This document shows positions 10,501-20,932 of a stretch of 64,000 nucleotides of DNA, in pieces. Made by a program: the position numbers and the translations under genes. The notes beneath the pieces are model-generated. The model did not search any database and was not told where the DNA came from. It was given only the letters and a program-made list of their open reading frames with translations. Where the stretch lies: NCBI GenBank assembly GCA_037178625.1, contig CM074127.1, positions 558,001-622,000 of the forward strand. The letters run 5' to 3'. This DNA comes from Skeletonema tropicum (lineage: Eukaryota > Bacillariophyta > Thalassiosirophyceae > Thalassiosirales > Thalassiosiraceae). How positions within the stretch are numbered: the stretch's first letter is position 1; every line of letters begins with the position of its first letter.

Positions 10501-13186
10501 GTACCGCGTTTATGCTAAAGAAAATGACGTCAAAGAAATGATAGGCCATCATCGTGACCTTTTTCGCTATCTGGAGGAATTAGAAGGTGATCAGGAGTTG
10601 GAAACCCTCGTCGATGGAGAGCATATTGATTACAGACTTCACATTTATCCATCAGATGCGTTTGAAGCATGCTATTTGACGAATCAGCCCGCGATATTCG
10701 CTTCGGCAGTGTCACTGGTGTTTTTAGTCACTGTTATATCCTTCGTTCTCTACGACATGCATGTCGAAAGACGTCAGAGGAAGCTCCTGGAGAACGCTGA
10801 GCGCAGTAATAAGGTCGTTGCGTCTCTATTTCCAGCGAAGGTCCGAGACAGGCTCTTTCATGAGCGCCACACTAGGGACGAGGAAAGGATGAGTGTTAGG
10901 CACTTCGCGAGGGGAGCATCAGAGATCAGCCGCCTTCGGAAATTCATGGCTCCAGCTCCTCGTCAGTCACAATCACCACCTGGCGACTCCGACAACTCCA
11001 CGGCTATTTCTAACTCTGCTCCTGCAATCGCTGATTTATACAATGACACGACAGTATTATTTGCCGATATAGCAGGATTCACTGCCTGGAGCTCGGAAAG
11101 AGAACCAACGCAGGTATTCCAATTGTTGGAGTCATTATTTTGTGAGTTTGATGCAGAAGCAAAGTCCATGAAAGTGTTCAAGATCGAGACAATCGGGGAC
11201 TGTTATGTCGCAGTCACTGGTCTTCCTGAAGCTACTCCCAATCACGCAGTGGTGATGGCGAAGTTCGCTCAACGCTGTTTGACGCGTTTCAGTGAATTGA
11301 CGAAGGAGCTTGAGCTTTCTCTCGGGCCAGGTACTGCAGATTTAGGTATTCGGATTGGGATGCACAGCGGGCCGGTTACTGCGGGGGTTCTAAGGGGGGA
11401 GAAAGCTAGATTTCAACTTTTTGGTGATACGATCAATACTGCATCTCGGATGGAAAGCACATCAATCAAAAACATGATTCAAGTTACAGCAGATACGGCA
11501 GCTTTGCTCAAGAAGTCTGGCAAAGGTCACACCCTCATCGCTAGAGAAGGTTTGATCAAAGCAAAAGGAAAAGGATACATGCAAACATACTGGCTTCGTC
11601 CTAAGTCTTCGTATTCTTCCGATTCGGGCAACCTTTCAGAGAGATTAGATTTGCTTCAAGTTAGTGAGCACGAAGTCAATCACATCCATTCGCGGGCACA
11701 GCACGATATAGCTCGAGAAAGACTTGGCCTACCCTCTTTCAGCCACCAGCAACAAGATTTATTGGCTGACAACACGAGAGTGGCTTTGCAACAAGATTTT
11801 GTTCATTCGTGGAATGACACTGGTTTCAACGATATCAGTAAGAATGACTTGGAAGAGGGACTGAATAGATTAATCAAGTGGAACACGGCGGTGCTCGAGT
11901 CAATTCTGACGAAAATTGTGGTCCAACGAAATGAGCTCAAGAAACAAAGCTCGTTCAAGCCGTTCAAGGATGTCATTGAATACAGCGAATTCGCTCTGTT
12001 CCACGAAGAAATCGCTACTGCTGTCAAAATGCCTCACTTCGATCGGGACTCCATGTCGGCAGCATGCCTCATGCCTTCTAATGAGAAAGTCAATCTCATA
12101 CCGCCTCAAGCGAGAGAAGAGCTTCGGGGATACGTTGCTAGAATTGCTTCAATGTACCAAGATGTGCACTTCCACAATTTTGAACACGCATCGCATGTGA
12201 CAATGAGTGCCCAGAAATTGATCAACAAAGTCGTTCTTCGAAATTCTACAGATTTGAATAATAGCCTACATTCGTTGATGATTGATAAAAAGAGAGGATC
12301 GAAGGATCTCAGCAAGCAAAGAGAGGAGGCTGACCTTTTCTTCTCCACTTACGGCATCAGTTTTGATCCGCTCGCTCAATTCGCTGTTGTCTTTGCAGCT
12401 CTTGTTCACGACGTTGAGCATAGCGGTGTCCCTAATGTGCAACTTATCAAAGAGCAACCCGATCTCGCTAAGCAATACAAAAACAAAAGCATTGCTGAGA
12501 ACAACTCCATTCGCGTCGCTTGGAGCGAGCTCATGAAACCAGAGTTTGCCAATCTTCGCCGTTGTATATGTGGAAGCGATGGTGATGAATCTCGGTTCAG
12601 GCAGTTGTTGATCAATGTTGTAATTGCAACTGACATAACAGATAGGGAACGCAGGGCGGGTGAAAGAGAACGCTGGCAGGAAGCATTCCTCAAGGATGGT
12701 GACGATTTCAACTGGGAGAAAGAGTGGCAAAATAAGAGCGATGATAAATTGCCCTATATTGACGTTAGTCTCAAGGCAACAGTTGTATTGGAGCAGATTG
12801 TATTGGCTTCGGATATTGCTCATACGATGCAGCACTGGTTGACGTACGTGAAGTGGAATGAACGTCTTTACAAGGAAATGTGGGCAGCGTATGCCAGCGG
12901 CCGTGCTGAGAAGGATCCGACGGAAGGGTGGTACAAAGGAGAGATTGGCTTCTTCGACGGTTACATTATTCCTCTGGCAACAAAATTGAAAGAGTGCGGT
13001 GTATTTGGAAATGCTGGTGATGAATACTTGGGAAATGCTCTCAGAAATAAGGCGGAGTGGATTGAGAAGGGTCAGGCTATTGTTGCGGAGTTTGAAGCAA
13101 AAATCAAAAAACGGAAGAGTGATGTCGTCGAGTGCGATGCAGACACAGCTGACAAAAGCGCAGATTCGTCCTCTCCTATAAATTAA
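7508..13186 (+). CDS. Receptor-type class III nucleotide cyclase fused to a 3',5'-cyclic nucleotide phosphodiesterase (5 exons)
   Basis: Exons 7508-8486, 8786-9180, 9311-9828, 9924-10332 and 10433-13186 join in frame with GT..AG introns to give about 1684 residues. Residues 1-326 are Asn/Thr/Ser-rich and disordered. A first membrane span (~333-352) follows a basic stretch. An extracellular CHASE-like region reaches the second span (~853-876). The cyclase domain (~972-1124) has VLFADIAGF and IETIGDCYVAVTGLP, which hold the two metal Asp residues, and LFGDTINTASRMES. The Glu in IETIGD resembles guanylyl cyclases, but Gln precedes LFGD where they have Cys, so the nucleotide is uncertain. The C-terminal class I-type PDE domain (~1330-1590) has HNFEHA, ALVHDVEHSG and VVIATDI metal-site motifs. 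The protein should therefore both make and degrade a cyclic nucleotide at a membrane. The exon 1 start is the only reasonable ATG but is not independently confirmed. Confidence 0.88.
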
Positions 13187-13263
13187 TAATTAATACAATT
13201 AAGAAGTATAATGTTTGTACTGCATATCAAAAATATATCACATCAACAGGTGGTAAATTTAAG

Positions 13264-15669
13264 TTAGGGGGCCGGGGGGAGTCGATTTCGCCTCCAAGAA
13301 TCTTTGGTGATTTTCTTCTCAGGAAGTAGATTCTTCAAATTCATGTAGTTGCCAGTATTAAATGACGTCTTCGGTGATGCGCTCACGTCAGCCTCTATCT
13401 CTTTCTTGGCCTTTTTGGTTTTGCTCGGTGGTTCAACATAGTCGCTACCCTTTGCACTTTCAAACACATCTTCCACTGCCTTTTCAAAATCGTCCAAGGT
13501 GACTAAACAGTCGGCTATTGAATTTTGATCACCATTGTCAATCTCGTTCAAACCCATTGAATCTTGAGTGACTTTACCAGCAAAATCAGTTACAGCTCTT
13601 TCTAGAGCGCGGCTAGCCGCCGCCCGACTAACTCCTGCAAGACTAGCACCACTCATCCCATCAGTCTCGACCGCAATTAGATCAAGTAGCTCATCGAATG
13701 ATGGTACCCCCTCAACACCTTTGGTTTGTAGACGCTTCCAAGCAGGTGTACCCTCTGGACAATCACTAACCAACACCCTCCCACTCTTGATCATATTACT
13801 CATGTGAACTTTCAGAATAGCAACCCTCTGTTCCACAGTCTTTGGCTTTGGAACTTCAATCTGCACCTCAAATCGTCCCGGACGCATCAATGCAGGATCA
13901 ATCAACGACGGTTTATTCGTAAGTCCAATTAATAGAGTGGGTACGCCCAAGTCACTCACTCCATCCATTTTGGCCAATAACTGATTCACCACACTATCTC
14001 TTGCCACACCAGCATCGCCTTGATCACCACCTCCCCCCGCCCCACCACGTGAACGTGCAATGGCATCAAATTCATCCAACACAATAACATGTAATGCGGA
14101 ATTGGCCAAATCATCTCCATAATTTTTCTTGTAATGAAAATACAAGTCGGGAGGATTATCAAAGATCTCGCGTAAATTCTTTTCACTTGACCCAACGAAT
14201 TTATCCAAAATCTCGGGACCACTCACAATAGTGATTGGACGTGCAGGTGACAAGATCGATCCCAATTTACGTGCCAATAATGTCTTTCCACATCCGGGTG
14301 ATCCATACAGAAGCAACCCCCGTACGGGTTGGATACCCAATTCACTCAATAGCGTGGGAGGAGCCGCCAATGGGATCCACACCCGACGTTGAATTTCGGA
14401 TAAGACATCGTCAAGTCCACCCACACCGAGTGTTTCCCCCTCAAAGGCTGATCCAGCTCCAGCACGTGCAATTAGTTCGGATGCCTTGACTGAGCCAAAG
14501 TCACTCCTTGGATGAGAGTTGATGATATTCGATTCATTATTGGTTGTAGCACCATTAATCGATGAAGACATGGCACTCTGTAACTCCTTCTTGTCTTGTG
14601 CAAACTCCACCAAATCATCCACATCTCTACTACCATTACCATCCATTCCCATTCCTCCCTCCATCATGCTAGATACAAACGGATCCCCTCCCTTGGAATT
14701 CTGCATACGTGCCGACAATGCCGATCGAGATCGAATAGGAACCCCCTCCTCCTCCTCCTTCACCTTCATCATCTTGTTACTTGTTGCACTATCATCACCA
14801 TCACTACTGCCGCCATTGATATTCTTCTTCGTCTTGTTGCCATTGGTGACGGTATTGTAATGATGTTCCAATGACTGGCGTTCGTTCTCGTTCTCTTTCT
14901 CGTTCCGTTCTTGTTGCTGTTGTTCCCATTTCAATCGTTCTTCGGCCAGATTGATTCGATTGCCAGTCTGTTCATCTGCCAATGTTGTTGGTGAGTAGCT
15001 GCGTTTGCGTCCCGTTTTGATGATTGTTGGTTGATATTCTTGAGATGATGCATGATCATGATCATGATCATCCACATCATCGTCATAACGAATGTCAGAT
15101 TGGCTGTACAAATTCTTGAACCTCCGATCATTATTATCACGATTCTCATTTCCAAATCCAACTCTCTGCTGCTGATGCTGCTGCATCTGATCCGTCGCAG
15201 GCACATGTTCCACCTCCTCCACCGGCGGAGGAACCTCCAGCGACATTCCACTCCGTTTGACCATCCGTTCGGCGCGATCGTAGAGTGCCGCATCCATGGA
15301 TAGTCGTTTGACTTGTTGGAGGATGTTGTAGGCTCGACGACGAGTGGGCATGGAGCCGGTGATGATGTATTTGTCGAGGGTTTGTTCGAGGTTGGAGAGG
15401 AGGGCTGTGATGTACTTTGTGTTGCGAGCGAGATCATCATTACATGTTGTAATGCTATCGCTATCGTCGAGAGCATTGCCATTGCTATCGTTATCGTTAC
15501 TGTTGAGATCACCGCTAGCGCTAGCACTAGCATCGCTGCTACTGCTACATCGAAGTGATGTTATATCAATCGACGACGAATTTGGCGGCGGTAGTCCGAA
15601 CGGACTGGAGCCGTGAAGATTGCACAGCAGGAGCACTGCATATGCGAGGCACTTCATGCACTTCATCAT
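13264..15669 (-). CDS. AAA ATPase, NSF D1-like, with N-terminal signal peptide
   Basis: Single exon, about 801 residues from the ATG at 15669; a TTG further upstream in frame is not a credible start. The N-terminus MMKCMKCLAYAVLLLCNL is a signal peptide, followed by SSPFGLP, so ER or plastid import is possible. Residues ~30-400 are low-complexity and acidic/Asn-rich. One AAA module (~430-620) has Walker A GSPGCGKT, a KFVGSSEKNLREIF segment, Walker B VIVLDEFDAI, the LTNKP sensor and the MRPGRFE arginine-finger region. These resemble the first ATPase domain of NSF/Sec18. There is no second AAA domain and no NSF N-domain, so a classical SNARE-disassembly role is not established. The gene converges on the cyclase-PDE gene with only 77 bp between stop codons. 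Confidence 0.82.
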   Translation of the reverse strand: MMKCMKCLAYAVLLLCNLHGSSPFGLPPPNSSSIDITSLRCSSSSDASASASGDLNSNDNDSNGNALDDSDSITTCNDDLARNTKYITALLSNLEQTLDKYIITGSMPTRRRAYNILQQVKRLSMDAALYDRAERMVKRSGMSLEVPPPVEEVEHVPATDQMQQHQQQRVGFGNENRDNNDRRFKNLYSQSDIRYDDDVDDHDHDHASSQEYQPTIIKTGRKRSYSPTTLADEQTGNRINLAEERLKWEQQQQERNEKENENERQSLEHHYNTVTNGNKTKKNINGGSSDGDDSATSNKMMKVKEEEEGVPIRSRSALSARMQNSKGGDPFVSSMMEGGMGMDGNGSRDVDDLVEFAQDKKELQSAMSSSINGATTNNESNIINSHPRSDFGSVKASELIARAGAGSAFEGETLGVGGLDDVLSEIQRRVWIPLAAPPTLLSELGIQPVRGLLLYGSPGCGKTLLARKLGSILSPARPITIVSGPEILDKFVGSSEKNLREIFDNPPDLYFHYKKNYGDDLANSALHVIVLDEFDAIARSRGGAGGGGDQGDAGVARDSVVNQLLAKMDGVSDLGVPTLLIGLTNKPSLIDPALMRPGRFEVQIEVPKPKTVEQRVAILKVHMSNMIKSGRVLVSDCPEGTPAWKRLQTKGVEGVPSFDELLDLIAVETDGMSGASLAGVSRAAASRALERAVTDFAGKVTQDSMGLNEIDNGDQNSIADCLVTLDDFEKAVEDVFESAKGSDYVEPPSKTKKAKKEIEADVSASPKTSFNTGNYMNLKNLLPEKKITKDSWRRNRLPPAP

Positions 15670-18600
15670 GGTTGTAAGAAGTGTGCTGTGTGGGGAGCAC
15701 AAAGCACAAAAGATGAAGTGCGTGCGTAGCGTAGATGAGAGATGGGCATCTGCAGCTGTGTCGCATCGCGTTGTCGCATCAAAAAGCCATCAAATCAAGA
15801 GCATGCAGTATTTAGATCGATCGAGATTCACCATGAGCCGTATCTTTTGATATCTTGTCTCCTAGCGGTCCAATAAAGACGAGCAGCGGCGTTTTGGAAA
15901 GCTCTCGACAAGCTCTATCGACTAGACTAGGCATATAACGAGCTGAATTGAAATTGGCCGACTTTTCACAGATCGTCTCGGCTAAAAACGGGTCTACAGA
16001 AAGTGAGCCAGAATTTCACATCAGAGGTTCAAATTATAAATTTGACCCAAATAAATACGAATTGACATACGAATTGACCACTGTTAGAATCGTCTCTTCA
16101 AGCTGAACCGATTAGTACCGTTATTATCTTGACCTTGACGCAACAAACTGTTAAAATTAAAATGCAGAGCCCTGTCCCTGTCCTCGCAAAAAGACACTTC
16201 TTGACGAGTGGCGACAACATGACAATCAGGTGGAACGAAATCCAAAAAAGCGACCGCTTTAATGCTGTAAAATCGATGACAGTTGGCACGACGTACGACG
16301 TATCATCAATAATAATGAACGGTGCTCGGCCCCCCGGGCCTAAGATAAGAACGCTTCGCTGAAGACACACAACATAGATCAGCGTCAGCGCCGTCAATGA
16401 ACTTAGTTACGGCACGGGTGAAACAAATAATGATACATACTTCTAGTCACATTCGACATGCACCGTCCAATGATAGTCAGGTGTACCGTCCAAAAACGCA
16501 CTTCCTGCAATGCTGTAAGATCCATGTTAGGTTGGCAGTCTCCTCGCACAGCCATCATTATTCCACTTCCACTACAACATCAACATCACAATTGGCTCAT
16601 TGTCATTGCCGACGAGGAGATGTTGTCGAAATTATTCACTACTCCTACTTCCAATCACAAGCAGCAAGCAGCACGCAGCACCTAATACTCCATAAACTGT
16701 CGGCAAGGCAATGACGACGATAGGTTGGTATTAGTTGGTATTGCTGCTTGTGGTTGGAGCTTCCTGATATTCATTCAAACATGAAATGAATAACCACATC
16801 AACAAGCAGCAATACTACAATACTGACGAATGGAATGGATTGTCAAATCCTACTAAAGCGAGTGAGCCGGAGGCCTCCCTGGGTTGTGAATGATGACTGA
16901 TGACTGTTAATAATATTATTGACAGCATAGCGGTGGAACAAAGCGAGTGAGCCGCAAGGCGAAGGAGTTGGACGATGATGAATACAACATTGACAATATT
17001 GACATTGACGGCAGTGGTGGAAGCGAGTGAGCCGCCAGGCGAAGGAGCTGTTCTTAATGTCGAAATTGGTGATAATGATGGTAATAATCGCAGTACAGTA
17101 CTGGAGGTCAATGTGATTTGTCGATTTACTCTTACTACTCTTTTGTCAAAATCATCTGGAGTTTGGAAGCCGATTTTCATTTCCAATTTGGGGCGTCAAA
17201 TTAGGATTCTAGAGGTCGCTTTAGCTTTAGTTGAGCCGAGTGCCGAGTCGATTGACAAAAGATTGATATTTGACCAACATGGCATTGAAACTACAACCAA
17301 TCGATAGAGCGCCATGAGAATGACAGCTTTCCAAATCACCGGTAGGCCAAGAAAATGAATAAAGTCTGCACTGGTTGAGGGTAAAAGGAAAATGCTTCGC
17401 TTCGACTGCACTTTGCAGCGATGTTAACAGCTTTCTGGGTATGGTCTCCCAGGGAGACCATTTGCTCAATAGGCTCCGTTCTAGTCCCATATCTCTGCGT
17501 CTGCGGGATATTGACTTCAGACGGATTTGGGCGGTGATTCTGAAAGCTCTTCTCAAGGTCTATAAAATTGGCACATCAGTGATACAGGCATCTTATTGTT
17601 GGAGGGCTATGCCCACTCAACTTCCTGACCAACTTTTGCAAGATATCTCCTGTTCGAACACATGAGATGTGCACCACAGTGTGGAACGAGTAGCCTCCAA
17701 AATCGGCCCAAGTTCACAGATTTCTTTGACCAACCTATCAGAAGGCTTACTAGTATACCAGCCTTCATCAAGCTCATAAATTTTATCTACTAACATACCT
17801 CTACTATGATCTATATTGGGTAGTGCTGATGTTGATGTGGGCCCTACCGCTGCGCTAGCGAGCAGGCCGTCGGTCTGTCGAGTGTGGTCACAAATCGCTT
17901 GGCAACCGCCACTCACGCTTTTGACACATCAGCCGAACGAGCACTGTTGTGGTCATCGAAGTGTCAACCACCGTCACCATCGACACTAATGGCCGCGGTC
18001 TTCGACTTACAGTGTGGTCATAAAAAGACGACCCAGTGACAACATTCTTGGAGTGAGTTGTTATTATGAATGCTGAGTGTAACGAAGCATGAATGAGAAC
18101 AAATGAACGACATCTTCCAAAGGATGCGATGAGATGGACATCAAACAACAGAACAAACATCAAAGAGTGCGTTGTCACCATGAATGCTGAGTGCAACAAA
18201 GCATGAATGGAACGATGACACGATGCAATGATTACTTACAAACTAAAAATAAAAAAGGAACAATAACAATAACAATACAAACAAATTATTTTATGAACAT
18301 GATACTACAAATTACATATCATCTGGTTGGGAGTGGGTAGGCCTAGCAGGAAGCTTGCGATCAGAATCGGAATCGTAATCATCTCCAACATGAGAAGACT
18401 GCTGAGTTGCGACGTAAGGATTTACCGCGTGAGAAGGCTGATGAGTAGCAGAAGCGTAAGGATTAGCCACAAGACGAGAAGGCATCTTTGAATGAATGCT
18501 CATCAAGAGCAAACATGAATGAAAGCAAGAGCAAACAAGAACAAGAATGAAAGCACAACAAGAGTAAAATCAAAAGCGCAAGGCATGGTAAACTTTGCCA

Positions 18601-18960
18601 GAGAAGTGGTTTTTTATTCAAAAATGGTAAACTTAATTCATTTATTGTCAAAGCCAAAGCGTTCGTGGTCGTGGTCTGGTCGGTGTGTAAAGCAATTTTA
18701 GACCACACACTCCTTGTTGCTTAAATCAACCCCCTCGCTTCACAAATAAAACCCCAATCGTGCTCGTTGCGTGTACCGTGACGCAACTGGTGAGAGTGTG
18801 GTGACCAAACTCGTGGTATGACCACACTGCCGCAGCGAAGGTGGTCCGACTTGTACATTTTTTGTACCTATTCCTACGTGAGAAATATCCATTTTCTACT
18901 GGTACCTGCCACCTAGACAAGATGGGCATCTTTCCCACCTTCTCCACTGTGGCGCCATTT
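15670..18960. other. Long gene-poor interval
   Basis: No frame here carries a recognisable motif. Features seen are a 25-bp sequence, GCGAGTGAGCCGC.AGGCGAAGGAG, at 16943-16967 and 17023-17047 with a partial copy at 16858. There is a short hairpin with GTATTGCTGCTTGT arms near 16738-16816, and a repeated GAATGCTGAGTG..ACAAAGCATGAATG type segment at ~18068 and ~18182. A 66-codon minus frame at 18312-18512 with repeated NPY is possible but unsupported. Confidence 0.35.
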
Positions 18961-20010
18961 TCAAACTCCTACGGCATCATCTCCATTCGGTAGCACAAAA
19001 ATGAACTTTGCTGGGCTTCTAGTTCCCTCCAAAAACGTTATACCCGGAGCTGTTAATAATGCTCCTCTGGATTGGTTCTCGCCACTGTAATTTGGTATAA
19101 TTCCGAGGAGAGCTGCTTCCTTCTCCTTTCTGCTAACAAATTGCTTTCGACATGTCTCTACTCCCTCTAGCACGCAGCGCAGGTTCTCAAAAAGCTGGTA
19201 TATTGCTGCTACTCAAGTTCCCGCGTGCAAATACCTCCAGAAGCTTTACTTTGCATGCAGTAACGAGCCTTGTCCTTGTCGATGTGGCGATAGGTTTGGG
19301 TTCGTCTTGACCCGTTAAGATTAAGAACTTTTGCAGCAATAGTTTTGCTTCTGCCGTCGCCTCTTCTTTGAATTTAGCCTCGCCGCAACAATTTTTCTGG
19401 CTAGTCACTGATATGCTCCCCCTATGAGAGACTGACACCCTTGCTGAGGTCATCATGCTCTCCACGTCTACGCCGAGCGTTAATGCTCTTCAAAGCTGCT
19501 ACCTCGTCCAACGCACCAGTCTTGTTTGATACATCTTCGATACTGATTTGTGTTGACGATCTCTTTCTATGTAGATTGTTGAGTAATGGAGATGCAATGC
19601 TCATAGAAGAGGCCAAACTTCTTTCCTCCACAGTTGCATCATCCTCGTCGTCTCCGATGCTAGCGGAAGGCCCGAGTCCTGACCAGAATTCATCAAACAT
19701 TGTCTCGGCTCGGCAAATTTTTTCATTGACACGCTCGTTCAACTCAAGTTTTGCCCTAACTCTTCCAATGAGTCTTCATTGAATTTACTTGCCACGTCAA
19801 TGAGACCGAGCATGAGCTTCAAGACTTCTCACAAGTTTGATCCATGGAACTTTACATTTGCTGTTGCTGCATTTTGAATGAGGAGTCTCAGCTTGGTGCA
19901 AGTTGCCTTGTTATATCCGTAATTGAAGGCAGCGTCGATACAAAGTTGTTTGTGCACGGAAGGAAACTTCTTGAGAGTGAAAGAGAGTTCAGACGTCACA
20001 TCTCACCACC
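18961..20010 (-). pseudogene. Decayed protein-coding gene of unknown family
   Basis: On the minus strand, protein-like sequence runs through several frames. From ~20010 one frame reads LKKFPSVHKQLCIDAAFNYG, continuing through TKLRLLIQNAA to a TGA near 19817. It stays in the same frame past that stop with EVLKLMLGLIDVASKFNEDS. It then shifts frame into 19422-19742 (LNERVNEKICRAETMFDEFW), shifts again into 19187-19465 (AEAKLLLQKFLILTG) and possibly into 18961-19173. The helical, charged composition and continuity across stops suggest one gene damaged by at least one nonsense and two frameshift changes. I do not recognise the family. Unrecognised introns are an alternative, but they would not explain the TGA with coding continuing in the same frame. 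Confidence 0.4.
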
Positions 20011-20932
20011 CGCAGAGGCAGAGCCGAACCAGAGCCCCAAGCAGAAGTAAACATATCATTGCTCACAAGCAATGAGCATTGATACTGGCTTCCCTTTTCG
20101 GAAGCCCACAGCGATGGTACTGTAACTGTAAAAGTTAAAGAGTAGCAAGTTAGCCGCACTTCTAGCACTACCTGCAATGCCACTTTGCTCCCCCATCCCC
20201 ATGCAAAAGCTTCCCCAGCCCCAGCCCCGAGCTTCTCTCAAGAATTGATCTCTCAAGAATTGAACCTCAAATCATGAATGGCTCATTGGCATTATAATGA
20301 AGCGCATTTACAAATGGATATTACTTAGCAACATTGAAGACAGTTTATTACGATTACGATGTAGTTGCCAGGGACAGGGAAGTAATCTAATCTGGGGACG
20401 TGTAGACGTATCATCCTCTCGAGGTATTACAAAGTGCGTTTGTCTTCTTCTATGATGGAAAAACAGGCTGTGGTAATCTCTGGCTAGCTCTCTCTCTTGG
20501 CACAAGCATCACACAACTGCCGTGCTCGCTGTCAGCATCAGCATCTGCCCCAAGCGAGCACTGTTGAAGTTAGAAAGCTATAGTCGCATCGGTACTAAAT
20601 TGCGAAGCAACCCGCTCGGGCCGGCCTCCGCTCCGCTCCGGGACGGTCGGTTCCTGGTTGCAGTTGTGGTTGTTCTGTCGCCTTACGATCCACTCCATGC
20701 CGCCGGAAAGTTCCCGAGTAGACGCTCTCAATCTAGCATTTTACTTAGGCGGTGTGTCTGCTGTTGATCTTCTATCGTCTCCTCTGAACGGCTCGGGAAA
20801 TAGCGCTAAAATACGAGCCGCTATTATTTTGGGTGTGTCATCTTTGCATGTGCTGCAAGCTGCAACGAACGGACATCTATCATCTGATACACAAAACCTC
20901 TTGTGCACAGATAAATAAATATATAAATCATC
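20011..20932. other. Intergenic / upstream of the MUS81-like gene
   Basis: No supported coding sequence. A short direct repeat of TCTCAAGAATTGA occurs near 20235-20262. The last few hundred bases are presumably the promoter of the gene at 20933. Confidence 0.35.

Noticed and set aside
18312..18512. 66-codon frame with repeated NPY tripeptides.
   Set aside because: It arises from a short nucleotide duplication. Nothing supports expression.
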